DNA of 64,000 nt from Roseivirga sp. (GCA_021404565.1 JAAWWF010000027.1:248001-312000); one strand, 5' to 3'; positions 26,877 to 35,269 are shown, counted from the first letter of the stretch. A program made the numbers and translations. Notes: a model not told the origin generated them from the sequence alone.

Positions 26877-27326
26877 ATGAAAAGAATTCTGCTTTCTGCT
26901 TTAGCTATGTTTCTGGTGATTAACATCCAGGCCCAGTCCCCCCAGGTCACTTTCGATCATATGTCCTTGGTGGTAAAGGATTTGAGCACAACCATAGATT
27001 TTTACGTCAAGGTACTGGGCTTTCACCGCATTGATGACCCTACCGGTGTAGCCACCATCGACTGGGTGGAAAATCAAACCGGTCAGCAACTGCATTTCTC
27101 TCAGGGAGATATGTCGGAGATCAAATTCAGCAAATCCGTACATATGTCGTTTGGAGTGGATGCCCTGGCTCCCTTTATCGCCAATCTGGAAAAGCACAAT
27201 ATTCCCTACGAAAGCTGGACCGGAGATAAAAGCAGCATCACCATTCGCGCGGATGGCATTCGTCAAATCTATATCAACGACCCGAACGGATACTGGATTG
27301 AAATTAATGATCGGGTGACAAACTAA
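26877..27326 (+). CDS. Secreted VOC-family (glyoxalase/dioxygenase-like) protein
   Basis: 149 residues. Signal peptide MKRILLSALAMFLVINIQA, then QSPQ. The mature part is a single vicinal-oxygen-chelate module: FDHMSLVVKDLSTTIDFYVKVLGFHRI at the start, the histidine in QLHFSQGD, VHMSFGV, and the final YINDPNGYWIEIND with the usual glutamate. Two modules (a dimer) normally make one metal site; H in FDHMSLVV and E in WIEIND would be ligands. An exported VOC protein is less common than a cytoplasmic one. Substrate unknown. Confidence 0.82.
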   Translation: MKRILLSALAMFLVINIQAQSPQVTFDHMSLVVKDLSTTIDFYVKVLGFHRIDDPTGVATIDWVENQTGQQLHFSQGDMSEIKFSKSVHMSFGVDALAPFIANLEKHNIPYESWTGDKSSITIRADGIRQIYINDPNGYWIEINDRVTN

Positions 27327-27340
27327 TAGCTGATTGAATT

Positions 27341-27520
27341 ATGGCAAAGTGGACAAAGAAATTCGGGGTAAACTTAAAAACAGTTCATTGTCCTGATTGT
27401 AAAACCGAACAGCCCAAAGTGCGAAAACCTCAGGGGTGGCATGAAATACTTTGGGGTGGCTCCACCTGCAAAAACTGTGGCTGTAAAATGGATAAGTACG
27501 GGGTAAAGAGGCAAGGTTAA
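27341..27520 (+). CDS. Small zinc-ribbon protein
   Basis: 59 residues, start ATG 27341, 14 bases after the VOC gene. Two cysteine pairs with CxxC spacing, CPDC and CKNC (with an extra C two residues later), 25 residues apart, form a zinc-ribbon-like fold, surrounded by basic residues (MAKWTKKFG..., KVRKPQGWHE). Not recognised beyond this. Likely translated with the VOC gene. The minus-strand AarF gene ends 18 bases after it. Confidence 0.6.
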   Translation: MAKWTKKFGVNLKTVHCPDCKTEQPKVRKPQGWHEILWGGSTCKNCGCKMDKYGVKRQG

Positions 27521-27538
27521 TATACACTAACAACGTCT

Positions 27539-28855
27539 CTAAACCGCCACAGCGGCCCATTCCGGCTTGGTGGTTCTCACCTTAGCTTTAAGCTCATTAA
27601 GTATGCTGTATAAGCCAAAATAAGTACGGTTGATATAAAGGCCATCACGGGCACCACGAGCTTTCTCTGACTCACGGAATTTCTTAGACTCTGAAATGGT
27701 TTCTCCCATCTGGAAAATCTGCTGGAAGTAGGCATCATCGCCAAAGTCAAACTCATCCTGATGGAAGGGCTGTCCCAGGAGGCCCATCATCTCACGGATT
27801 ACCTTAGAAAAGTAAGCCTTGTCTTCATCGGTATCATTTTCATAAATGAATTTCAAATCCAGAAAACGCTGATCCAGTTCCTCTCCCTTGTAGAGCAGAT
27901 CTTTACGAATGAGGCTGAAATAAGGTTCGTAGAACTCGTCCGGAATCACCTTTACACAGCCGAAGTCAATTACGCCAAGAGTGCCCTCATCACTGATAAT
28001 AAAATTGCCGGGATGCGGGTCGGCATGCACTTGATGCAGACTGTGAATCTGGAAATCATAAAAGTCCCACATGGCCTGGCCAATGCGGTTTCTCGTTTCC
28101 TGGTCAGGGTTAGTCGCCATAAACTCTTTCAGCACCTTGCCCTGCATCCAGTCCATGGTAATTACCCGATCTGAAGAAAGGTCAGGATAGTATTTAGGGA
28201 AATTCAGATTTTCGATATGGGCACAAGCCTCAGAAATTTCAATAGACCGCTCTACCTCCAGAAAGTAATCCGTTTCTTCCAGCAGTTTGCTTTCTACCTC
28301 TTCCAGGTAATGGTCCAGGTCACGCTCATTCAGGTTCATCAGCCTTACGGCAAATGGTTTCACCAGCTTCAGGTCAGACTTTACACTGGAGGCCACTCCC
28401 GGATATTGAATTTTCACGGCATAGGTATGCCCGTCTTTCACCGCCTGGTGTACCTGACCAATAGAAGCAGCATTTACTGCACTTTTGGTAAAGGTGTCGA
28501 AGATCTGCCCTGGCGACTTTTTAAAGTACTGCTGAAAGGTTTTCACCACCAGCGGAAAAGATAGCGGTGGTGCGCTGTACTGCGCCATAGAAAACTTATC
28601 CTGATAAGCCGTAGGCAGCATGTTCTTATCCATGCTCATCATTTGCGCCACTTTCAGGGCACTGCCTTTGAGCTCACTCAATGAGTTGTAAATGTCCCTG
28701 GCATTATCTGCATGAAGCGACTCTTTATCCATTCGCGGATTGAAAGCCTTCTTGGCATAATACTTCACATAATTCCCCCCTACTTTGGCACCGGTACCAA
28801 CAAACTTTGCGGCTCTCTGCACTTTTCCCGTGGGTATCTTCGACTGCTCTTTCAT
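27539..28855 (-). CDS. ABC1 / AarF-UbiB family atypical kinase
   Basis: 438 residues. Protein-kinase-like fold of the UbiB/ADCK group, usually tied to quinone lipid metabolism. Motifs: KVAQMMSMD in the position of the KxGQ loop, VNAASIGQVHQA (the ABC1 A-rich loop), the lysine in YAVKIQYPG, the catalytic region VHADPHPGNFIISD and the magnesium-binding GVIDFGCVK. Followed in the order of transcription by nothing on its strand; the TetR gene lies 51 bases upstream on the same strand, forming a two-gene unit. Target unknown. Confidence 0.85.
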   Translation of the reverse strand: MKEQSKIPTGKVQRAAKFVGTGAKVGGNYVKYYAKKAFNPRMDKESLHADNARDIYNSLSELKGSALKVAQMMSMDKNMLPTAYQDKFSMAQYSAPPLSFPLVVKTFQQYFKKSPGQIFDTFTKSAVNAASIGQVHQAVKDGHTYAVKIQYPGVASSVKSDLKLVKPFAVRLMNLNERDLDHYLEEVESKLLEETDYFLEVERSIEISEACAHIENLNFPKYYPDLSSDRVITMDWMQGKVLKEFMATNPDQETRNRIGQAMWDFYDFQIHSLHQVHADPHPGNFIISDEGTLGVIDFGCVKVIPDEFYEPYFSLIRKDLLYKGEELDQRFLDLKFIYENDTDEDKAYFSKVIREMMGLLGQPFHQDEFDFGDDAYFQQIFQMGETISESKKFRESEKARGARDGLYINRTYFGLYSILNELKAKVRTTKPEWAAVAV

Positions 28856-28906
28856 GACACTTCGTTTTAGCTTTCAGTCCATGGTCAATAGTCCATAGAC
28901 ATTCGT

Positions 28907-29575
28907 TTACTTGTTTTGATAAAGGAATTTGGCAAAATCGAGCATGGCATCCAGTGGTCCCCGTCCCATCAGGTCAAAAGAAAGGTTTACCGCCTTTTCA
29001 ATGGCTGCATCTGTTTTTTCAAAGCCCTTGCTATCGTCTTTGATCCAGAACCTAAGCACAAAAAGCAGCTGAATCCAGATGCCATCTTTGTACCTGTCGC
29101 TGATGTAAGGTCTGGTTTTCACTTCTTCTGTTTCCTGGGCTTCCAACAAAACATCGGCAATAAACTCGTCAAAAGCTTTTTTGAAATACTCGAGATAGTA
29201 TGGTTGAATTTCCGGTTTACGGCTTTTCGGAGTTACCTGCAGAATATAACTGCGGTTGCTCTTCATCACCTCGATGAGTGTATAGTAGAAGGCCAGCAGC
29301 TTTTCCCTGGCTGAATACTGATCGTATACCTCCTCGGCCTGAATCGCCTCAACCGTTTCGTTAAGCATTCCCAACCAGATATCCTTTTCTACATTTTCAA
29401 AAGAATTGTAGTGCTCATAGAACACTTCTTCCTTGATTTTGATATCCTTCACAAACTTGAAAATTGAGGCCGGCTGTGTGCCGTTTTCCAGCACATATGC
29501 CATATATGCCTTTCTTATTTTCTCTTCCTGATTGGTCTTAGTTTTGCCCGTTTTCGTGGCCGTTGCCTTTTCCAT
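28907..29575 (-). CDS. TetR-family transcriptional regulator
   Basis: 222 residues. N-terminal helix-turn-helix at about residues 18-65 (KIRKAYMAYVLENGTQPASIFKFV, IKEEVFYEHYNSFENVEKDIW), preceded by a basic tail. The remaining ~150 residues are helical and fit a TetR C-terminal sensing domain, with the DNA-binding part more divergent than typical. It precedes the AarF gene on the same strand. Two palindromic GGTCTGACC boxes lie upstream at 29711 and 29742 and could be its operator. Confidence 0.78.
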   Translation of the reverse strand: MEKATATKTGKTKTNQEEKIRKAYMAYVLENGTQPASIFKFVKDIKIKEEVFYEHYNSFENVEKDIWLGMLNETVEAIQAEEVYDQYSAREKLLAFYYTLIEVMKSNRSYILQVTPKSRKPEIQPYYLEYFKKAFDEFIADVLLEAQETEEVKTRPYISDRYKDGIWIQLLFVLRFWIKDDSKGFEKTDAAIEKAVNLSFDLMGRGPLDAMLDFAKFLYQNK

Positions 29576-29872
29576 ATGCGCTTAACATTTGATGCAGCCA
29601 AAAGGTTGGCAGCAGTTGTCTATATTTTCGATAAGCAGACAGAAAGGTTCGGTAAAAGTGGAAATATATTGAGGTCGAAGCGAGACGCTTTGAATATCAT
29701 AACGGCCAACGGTCTGACCAGTGTAGCACTAAGCACAGACTGGTCTGACCGATGAAGGCCAGGTCCATTCTGCCGGGTAACTGGTTGTCGAAGCGAGATA
29801 CCTCAATTATCTCTTGCTCGCCATGCCTCACCCCTGCCCCTAAAGGGGAACCAACGCTTTGACAGGCTTTAT
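29576..29872. other. Intergenic region between TetR and LytTR genes
   Basis: About 297 bases without a gene. It holds the TetR promoter region, the GGTCTGACC pair (29711-29719 and 29742-29750), two copies of TCGAAGCGAGA (near 29673 and 29789), and a short C-rich stretch around 29831-29850 (CCCCTGCCCCTAAAGGGG) of the sort scattered in Bacteroidota genomes. Confidence 0.45.
29711..29750. repeat. Pair of GGTCTGACC palindromes
   Basis: GGTCTGACC at 29711-29719 and again at 29742-29750. Each is a 9-base palindrome (GGTC-T-GACC), and with flanks the two together form an inverted repeat (GGTCTGACCAGT / ACTGGTCTGACC). About 136 bases upstream of the TetR start. Looks like a two-site operator. Confidence 0.5.
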
Positions 29873-30568
29873 TTACAAACCATGCCCTCCAATCAATTTC
29901 AAAAAGGTTTCCTTATGCGTTTCACCAATCGGCAATAGCTTCTCACCAACCCTCACCTTTCCTTTTTCTACACTGTCAATGGCATCGACCGCCACTACAT
30001 AAGACTTGTGTATTCTGACAAATTGCTGAGCCGGCAGCCTGGGAATCAGCTTTGCAAAGCTTAGCAGCGTCATCACCTTTTCATCGATCGTCACAATCCT
30101 CAGGTAGTCTTTCATACCTTCTACATAACAAATCTCATCGAAGCGTATCTTCTTGATCTTGTATTCTGTCTTTACGAAGATATAGTCGCTGCTCAACTGA
30201 TTTGGTTCACTTGATTGACGCTTTAATCTTTGTACCGATTTGAGAAAGCGGTCGAAGGAAATGGGTTTGAGCAGATAATCACGGGCTTCAAGCTCAAAAC
30301 CTTCAATGGCGTACTGATTATAAGCGGTGGTAAAAATGATATCACAGCGATTATTCAGCAGCTCGGCCGTCTTAATGCCACTGAGGTCGGGCATCTGAAT
30401 ATCCAGAAAAACCAGATCAATCGCATTCTGCTCTACAAACTCAATCGCTTCAAGGCCTGATTCCAGGCTTGCCACTAAATCGAGCCAGCTGATTTTCTTG
30501 ATATACTCTTCCAGAATCTCAATGGCCAGCGGCTCATCGTCTACAATAATACAGCGGATGCTATCCAT
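29873..30568 (-). CDS. LytTR-family response regulator
   Basis: 231 residues. Receiver domain 1-120 with the acidic pair D10/D11, phosphorylation site D56 in VFLDIQMPDLSG, and the lysine of YLLKPISFDRFL. LytTR DNA-binding domain ~135-231: DYIFVKTEYKIKKIRFDEICYVEGMKDYLRI, FVRIHKSYVVAVDAIDSVEKGKVRVGEKLLPIGETH. It overlaps the kinase gene by 8 bases, so the two are made together. Expected to bind direct repeats about 21 bases apart, and such a pair is found at 31720-31750 between the kinase gene and the ABC exporter genes. Confidence 0.92.
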   Translation of the reverse strand: MDSIRCIIVDDEPLAIEILEEYIKKISWLDLVASLESGLEAIEFVEQNAIDLVFLDIQMPDLSGIKTAELLNNRCDIIFTTAYNQYAIEGFELEARDYLLKPISFDRFLKSVQRLKRQSSEPNQLSSDYIFVKTEYKIKKIRFDEICYVEGMKDYLRIVTIDEKVMTLLSFAKLIPRLPAQQFVRIHKSYVVAVDAIDSVEKGKVRVGEKLLPIGETHKETFLKLIGGHGL

Positions 30569-31631
30569 TCCGTTTCAAAGTAAGGTTGATCTTAAAATGT
30601 GAAGACGATTCTTCCACCGCTAAAGTGTAATCCGCCTTGTAAATAAGCTCCAATCGTCTGTTGATGTTTTCGAGTCCGATGCCCCCGGCTTCATCTTTTT
30701 GTGTGGCCATACCCCGGGGCACTTGCTCATTCTCTACCGAAAATTGGATATCATCATCGGCATTAAGGTTTATGACAATGGCGCCTTCCTTTTTCAGGTT
30801 ATAGCCATGCTTGAAAGCATTCTCGACAAAGGGTAGCAAAAGCAGGGGAGCAATCATTTTACTAGCTGTATCTCCTGAGATATCGAGCTGTACTATGTTC
30901 CGGGTTTTAAACCTTAAGGCCTGCAGTCCAATAAAGCTTTTCAGATGAGCAATCTCTGTATCGAGCGGTACCACCTCCGTATCCGATTCGTAGAGCATAT
31001 AACGCATTAGATCCGATAATTTCATAATGGCCTCAGGGGCTCCATCCGACTTTTTATAAGCAAGCGTATGGATATTGTTGAGGGTGTTGAACAGAAAATG
31101 CGGATTGATTTGGGACTTCAAAAAAGCCAATTCACTAGTAAGGTTTTGGTTCTCCAACTCACGCCTGATCCTGGCATTCTTAAACCAGTCAAAGGTAAAT
31201 TTTCCCATACCGGCCATCGATATCACAAATAGACAGGATAAGCCTCTTACTCCATAGGCAGGCCAAAACTGAGTAGTTACCAGATTGGTCAGTGGCGCCT
31301 GGAATTCGGGGAGATAATAGGTAATCAGGAGATCGCTACCATAGCGCACCAGTGGATATAAAGCAGTAACCCCGAGTAGCAAACCAGTAAAGAGCCAACC
31401 TCGCTTGCCAGCCAATAGCCTGGGAATAGCATTATGATAAAAGTAATAGAAGAGCGGCATGTCGGTGACCACAATGCTTATGACATACCAAAATCTATTG
31501 GTTGGAGAACCGCCTTGCGGAGAGGCAGTAAGAAAGAACATGCCAAAGTAGAGAAACCAGGCAACAGCATGCAGGCTCACCACAACTACATCTTGTGCGT
31601 GTTTTTCAAACCATAACCTGAGCCTTGTCAT
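30561..31631 (-). CDS. LytS-type sensor histidine kinase
   Basis: 356 residues. Four membrane segments in the first ~145 residues (VVVSLHAVAWFLYFGMFFL, WYVISIVVTDMPLFYYFYH, GWLFTGLLLGVTALYPLV, GLSCLFVISMAGMG). Phospho-acceptor H178 in LKSQINPHFLFNTLNNIHTLAY (His_kinase domain of the LytS group), then an ATPase domain with LLLPFVENAFKHGYN (N box) and GIGLENINRRLELIY (G box). The signal is unknown; no periplasmic sensor domain is visible, so it may sense membrane state. Operon with the LytTR regulator. Confidence 0.9.
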   Translation of the reverse strand: MTRLRLWFEKHAQDVVVVSLHAVAWFLYFGMFFLTASPQGGSPTNRFWYVISIVVTDMPLFYYFYHNAIPRLLAGKRGWLFTGLLLGVTALYPLVRYGSDLLITYYLPEFQAPLTNLVTTQFWPAYGVRGLSCLFVISMAGMGKFTFDWFKNARIRRELENQNLTSELAFLKSQINPHFLFNTLNNIHTLAYKKSDGAPEAIMKLSDLMRYMLYESDTEVVPLDTEIAHLKSFIGLQALRFKTRNIVQLDISGDTASKMIAPLLLLPFVENAFKHGYNLKKEGAIVINLNADDDIQFSVENEQVPRGMATQKDEAGGIGLENINRRLELIYKADYTLAVEESSSHFKINLTLKRNG

Positions 31632-31719
31632 TGGTTAAAAATAGACGATAAATTCGGTAAGAAGTAACCCCTCACCTTTGACTCTGTCAGAGTTGTTTGA
31701 TTCACATAGGACTTACTCC

Positions 31720-31750
31720 GGTTGGTAGACAAAAGGAGCTGGTTGGTAGA
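31720..31750. promoter_or_regulatory. Direct repeat GGTTGGTAGA, putative LytTR operator
   Basis: GGTTGGTAGA at 31720-31729 and identically at 31741-31750: start-to-start 21 bases, 11-base spacer, in the 182-base gap between the divergent kinase gene (start 31631, minus) and ABC ATPase gene (start 31814, plus). LytTR proteins bind two direct repeats two helical turns apart, so the layout fits. Confidence 0.6.
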
Positions 31751-31813
31751 TTGAAAAAAATATGATGATACCAAAGGGTTAAATTCTCTCGTCTCTTCAT
31801 CAAATCAACTACT

Positions 31814-32731
31814 ATGTCCAAACCGATAATTGAAATTCAGGGCCTTGATTTCTATTTCAAAGAATTCAAAGCGCTTGACCAGGTAAACCTTACCGTACCT
31901 ACCGGCAGTATTTATGGTTTTCTGGGGCCGAATGGCGCTGGTAAAACAACCACTATCCGTATTCTGCTCGACCTCTTTCACTCTAAAAATCAGCAGATCA
32001 AAATCTTTGGCAAAAACCTGCTGAGCCATCGCGGAGAAGTTCTGGGAAGTATAGGCGCACTGATTGAAAACCCATCCATCTACAAACACCTGTCGGGTAG
32101 ACAAAACCTGGAAGTAATTCGAAAAATGGTGGGTGTACCCAAAAGCCGCATCGATGAGGTTTTGAAAATTGTGAGACTGGTAGACAATGCCGATAAAAAA
32201 GCAAAAAACTACTCACTGGGGATGTGTCAGCGGCTTGGTCTGGCAGCAGCCCTGCTCACCGATCCGGAATTACTCATTCTGGATGAACCCACCAATGGCC
32301 TGGATCCCAGTGGCATCATTGAAATGCGTGAGCTGATCATCAATCTCAATAAAGAACATGGCAAAACCATTTTTCTGTCGAGTCACATCCTTTCCGAAAT
32401 AGAAAAATTAGCCACGGATGTGGCGATTATAGACCAGGGGAAGATCCTTTATGAAGGGAAACTGGAAGGACTGCAGGAAAAAGGTAAAGGTTATCAGCTC
32501 ACCGTAGAGCTCGACCAGGTAGATGAAGCAGCTAAAATAGTCAGAGGACTGAATTTTACCGTCTCAGAAACTAATAGCCGTACCCTTGTCATTCCCATAG
32601 AAGCCAAGACCGATATTCCTAAAATCAATAAAGCCATTGTAGACCAGGACATTGACGTCTACCAACTTAAATCTTCAGATGAAGACCTGGAGTCGATCTT
32701 TCTTAACATCACTAAAAAACTGGACCAATGA
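31814..32731 (+). CDS. ABC transporter ATP-binding protein
   Basis: 305 residues. Walker A GPNGAGKTTTIRI near residue 38, the signature region NYSLGMCQRLGLAAAL (LSGGQ replaced by YSLGM, as in bacitracin-type exporters), Walker B LLILDEPTNGLDPSG, and the switch SSHILSEIE. C-terminal ~80 residues are the usual extension of BcrA-like ATPases. It overlaps the permease gene by 4 bases. Probably exports an antibiotic or lipid-like compound; substrate not defined. Possibly controlled by the neighbouring LytTR system. Confidence 0.93.
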   Translation: MSKPIIEIQGLDFYFKEFKALDQVNLTVPTGSIYGFLGPNGAGKTTTIRILLDLFHSKNQQIKIFGKNLLSHRGEVLGSIGALIENPSIYKHLSGRQNLEVIRKMVGVPKSRIDEVLKIVRLVDNADKKAKNYSLGMCQRLGLAAALLTDPELLILDEPTNGLDPSGIIEMRELIINLNKEHGKTIFLSSHILSEIEKLATDVAIIDQGKILYEGKLEGLQEKGKGYQLTVELDQVDEAAKIVRGLNFTVSETNSRTLVIPIEAKTDIPKINKAIVDQDIDVYQLKSSDEDLESIFLNITKKLDQ

Positions 32732-33504
32732 ATATAGTACTTGAATTAAAAAGAGGCATATCTGCAGAGCTGTATAAATACAGACGCACCTTTGTGCTTT
32801 GGCTATTGGTTTTGGCTCCGGCTTTTGTGCCGATCATCAATTTTATTATTCTTTTCAAAAAGGGTGATCAAATCATTAAGGAGGGCCAGAACGCCTGGGA
32901 AGTATTATTAGGCAACACCATTCAGCCGGGCAATTTTCTATTTCCCTTCTTTGTCATGGTTATCGCTTTGTTTGTCAACAGTGTGGAGCATAACTCCAAT
33001 ACCTGGAAACTCATCTATACGCAACCCATTTCGCGCCTGGCCACCTTTATCTCCAAAATGAAGGTATATGTGCTGATGGTCCTGTTCAGCCTGATGCTAT
33101 TTGCCTTTTTCAGTCTTATGGTGGGTTATCTATTGAAAGTCACCAGCCCTGAGCTGGGATTTGATCAGGCTTTTGATAAGAGCCTCATCTTTCAGGCATG
33201 TTTTAAGATTTTTCTCGCCTCCCTGGGCTATGCCTCACTGCAGTTTGCCTTGAGTCAAAAGTCAAAAAACCTGATGCTCTCAATGGGAATAGGAATTGCC
33301 GGGGTCATCTCAGTAATGATCCTGATGAATGGTTGGGAATATGCAGATTATCATCCTTATGGCTATCATATATTTGCCCTTCGCGATTTAGGCGAAGATT
33401 TTAACATCTGGTCAAACATGACAACTGTATATCGCAGCCTTATCGTAGCTCTGGTTGTCTTTGGCTTGTCAGGTTGGGATATGGTAAGAAAACGCATCGT
33501 CTGA
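32728..33504 (+). CDS. ABC transporter permease (ABC-2 type)
   Basis: 258 residues with about six membrane segments: FVLWLLVLAPAFVPIINFIIL, FPFFVMVIALFVNSV, VLMVLFSLMLFAFFSLMVGYLL, IFLASLGYASLQFAL, LMLSMGIGIAGVISVMILM, SLIVALVVFGLSGWDMV. Starts within the ATPase gene stop (ATGA) and ends overlapping the next gene start (TGATG). Pairs with the ATPase to form a BcrAB-like exporter. Confidence 0.88.
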   Translation: MNIVLELKRGISAELYKYRRTFVLWLLVLAPAFVPIINFIILFKKGDQIIKEGQNAWEVLLGNTIQPGNFLFPFFVMVIALFVNSVEHNSNTWKLIYTQPISRLATFISKMKVYVLMVLFSLMLFAFFSLMVGYLLKVTSPELGFDQAFDKSLIFQACFKIFLASLGYASLQFALSQKSKNLMLSMGIGIAGVISVMILMNGWEYADYHPYGYHIFALRDLGEDFNIWSNMTTVYRSLIVALVVFGLSGWDMVRKRIV

Positions 33505-34100
33505 TGCCTATACTGAGCCACAAATTTCATCACCGGATCATTGTAATGATCCGGATTTTTCTCGGGCTGATCTTTTTTACGGCAGGCATGAGTAAGCTGT
33601 ATTTTGAGCATCAGTTTCCAGGCATTATCGGCCCTGTCTGGCTGGAAGAAAGGCTGGCGGAACATGACCTGGGTCTGTATGCAAGGTTTATCGCAGGCTC
33701 TCAAATCATAGCAGGCTTGTTACTTTTTACACAGCGGTTCAGCACTCTGGGGGCCCTTCTTACTTTTCCTATTATACTCAACATCTTTGTAGTAACGGTA
33801 TCGATGAAATGGCAGGGTACGCCCTATGTAAACTTCTTTCTGTTAAGCCTCAATGCCTGGCTGTTGGCATACGACTATCCCAAGCTTAAATTCATTCTTA
33901 CTGATGTGACCCGGGACATCAGGCCTCTGCCTTTGAAACGGCAAAGCAAAAAGGCGGACGGGCTTTGGCTGCTGAGTGTGATTGCAATACTATCCAGTGT
34001 GCCACTCTCCTACGTCAATACGCTGGCTGCCTGGATACTTTGTGGAACGGCCGTGCTGGCCATCATTGCCAATCAACTGGTATATCGAAAAAAAGAATAA
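33504..34100 (+). CDS. DoxX/MauE-like membrane protein
   Basis: 198 residues from ATG 33504, whose A is the last base of the permease stop; a longer frame from 33474 would overlap the permease and is not preferred. Membrane segments: IRIFLGLIFFTAGMSKLYF with the GxxFFxAGxSK motif of DoxX-like proteins, FIAGSQIIAGLLLF, LGALLTFPIILNIFVVTVSM, YVNFFLLSLNAWLLAY, then two more near the C-terminus (LLSVIAILSSVPLSYVNTL, AWILCGTAVLAIIANQL). Function of the group is unclear, possibly redox related. Confidence 0.75.
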   Translation: MPILSHKFHHRIIVMIRIFLGLIFFTAGMSKLYFEHQFPGIIGPVWLEERLAEHDLGLYARFIAGSQIIAGLLLFTQRFSTLGALLTFPIILNIFVVTVSMKWQGTPYVNFFLLSLNAWLLAYDYPKLKFILTDVTRDIRPLPLKRQSKKADGLWLLSVIAILSSVPLSYVNTLAAWILCGTAVLAIIANQLVYRKKE

Positions 34101-34470
34101 AAAAATCTGACGACCCGGGAACAAATCATGAAACAGGTCGTCATAAAGGTAATCCCAGAAGTGGGATTTTATACATCCAAATCGTGCCCTGGCTGAGAGA
34201 TCAGTCGGGGTTATTTTTTGACTACAGTTAAAGCTATAAGGTTACATAGGAATCAGGAGATATCAGATGTATTCCCAGTATTCTAAGAGCTTTCGAGATA
34301 GATGGCGGTGCCTTAAATACCCGGGCAACCTGAAGTAAATATCACGAAGTAAATCAGTTTTGATTATCTGAGATGAGTTTCAAAGACTTGCTCTGACTTC
34401 TACTTACAATGTAATCCTGTGTCTTTCTTTCCATAATTCTTTCCTAATTTCACAGTCGTAAATCACACCT
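34101..34470. other. Intergenic region with structured elements
   Basis: Starts with a GACGACC / GGTCGTC stem with a long loop (~34109-34144), then ATCCC-agaagt-GGGAT followed by TTTTATA (34152-34172), then the stronger terminator at 34187-34220. 34230-34470 shows nothing further except the promoter region of the nitroreductase-family gene, where TAATTTCA at ~34444-34451 is a weak -7 candidate. Confidence 0.45.
34187..34220 (+). terminator. Intrinsic terminator of the ABC/DoxX operon
   Basis: CCCTGGCTGA (34187-34196), GAGA tetraloop, TCAGTCGGGG (34201-34210), a 10-bp stem with two G-U pairs in plus-strand RNA, followed by TTATTTTTT. Confidence 0.8.
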
Positions 34471-35166
34471 ATGAACCAGGAAAAAGAAACCAAGCTAATA
34501 GACGGTTACCCTTATATCAAATATGCTCACGTGCACTATGAGCCTGAAGAAATGATTGCCAGGAGTGGTCAGTTTCATGAATGGATGGATACCCGTAGGT
34601 CGGTGCGCGAATTTTCTGACAAACCCGTGCCGAAAGAGGTCATTGACAATATCATCCTGTCAGCTTCTACCGCTCCCTCTGGTGCCCATAAGCAGCCATG
34701 GACCTTTTGTGTGGTGAGCAATGCTGAGATGAAGACAAAAATCAGGGAGGCCGCTGAAAAAGAAGAGTACGAGAGCTACCATAACCGTATGAGTGAAACC
34801 TGGCTGAAAGACCTGGAACCGCTGGGTACTGACTGGAACAAGCCTTTTCTGGAGACAGCCCCATACCTCATTATCATGTTCAAAAAAGCATATGATTTTG
34901 GCCCTGATGGTGAAAAACAGAACAACTATTACGTGAACGAATCAGTAGGCATCGCAGCCGGTATGCTTATCACAGCCATTCACGATGCAGGTCTTGTTAC
35001 CCTGACGCATACCCCCAGCCCTATGAACTTTCTGGCCAAAATACTCGACAGACCGGCAAACGAAAGATCCTTTCTGCTTTTGCCCGTGGGTTATGAAGGC
35101 GAAGAGAATTACGTGCCGGATATCCAGCGTAAGGGTATTGAAGATGTTGCGGTTTTTTACGATTAG
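34471..35166 (+). CDS. Iodotyrosine deiodinase-like nitroreductase-family flavoprotein
   Basis: 231 residues, no membrane anchor. FMN-dependent; animal relatives remove iodine from mono- and diiodotyrosine. By recall of the mammalian sequence the match is strong: DTRRSVREFSDKPVPKEVID, TAPSGAHKQPWTFCVV, WLKDLEPLGTDWNKPFLETAP, AAGMLITAIHDAGLVTLTHT, RPANERSFLLLPVGY. The active-site lid residues that hold the substrate zwitterion are kept in spacing and type: E99, Y103, K124. Bacterial homologues are known (Haliscomenobacter), so halotyrosine or related reduction is likely; the native bacterial substrate is uncertain. Stands alone, preceded by a long gap. Confidence 0.85.
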   Translation: MNQEKETKLIDGYPYIKYAHVHYEPEEMIARSGQFHEWMDTRRSVREFSDKPVPKEVIDNIILSASTAPSGAHKQPWTFCVVSNAEMKTKIREAAEKEEYESYHNRMSETWLKDLEPLGTDWNKPFLETAPYLIIMFKKAYDFGPDGEKQNNYYVNESVGIAAGMLITAIHDAGLVTLTHTPSPMNFLAKILDRPANERSFLLLPVGYEGEENYVPDIQRKGIEDVAVFYD

Positions 35167-35180
35167 GACCTTCGCCACAG

Positions 35181-35269
35181 GGACACCGTCCCTGACGGCA
35201 TATAATCTAAAGCACTGTTCCTAGAAAATGATAAGGCTTGCTTTTTAGAATTCGTAAAGGACGGTGTCC
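35181..35269. repeat. Inverted repeat GGACACCGTCC / GGACGGTGTCC
   Basis: 11-base perfect arms at 35181-35191 and 35259-35269, 67 bases apart, in the gap between the deiodinase-like gene and the DD-peptidase gene. Inside lies a second weak pair (CTAAAGC / GCTTTTTAG). No T-run follows closely, so it is not a standard terminator. Confidence 0.5.

Noticed and set aside
34187-34210. Thiamine pyrophosphate riboswitch, because of CTGAGA
   Set aside because: The hairpin is a plain terminator with GAGA loop and T-run; none of the other conserved riboswitch blocks is present and the next gene starts 250 bases later.
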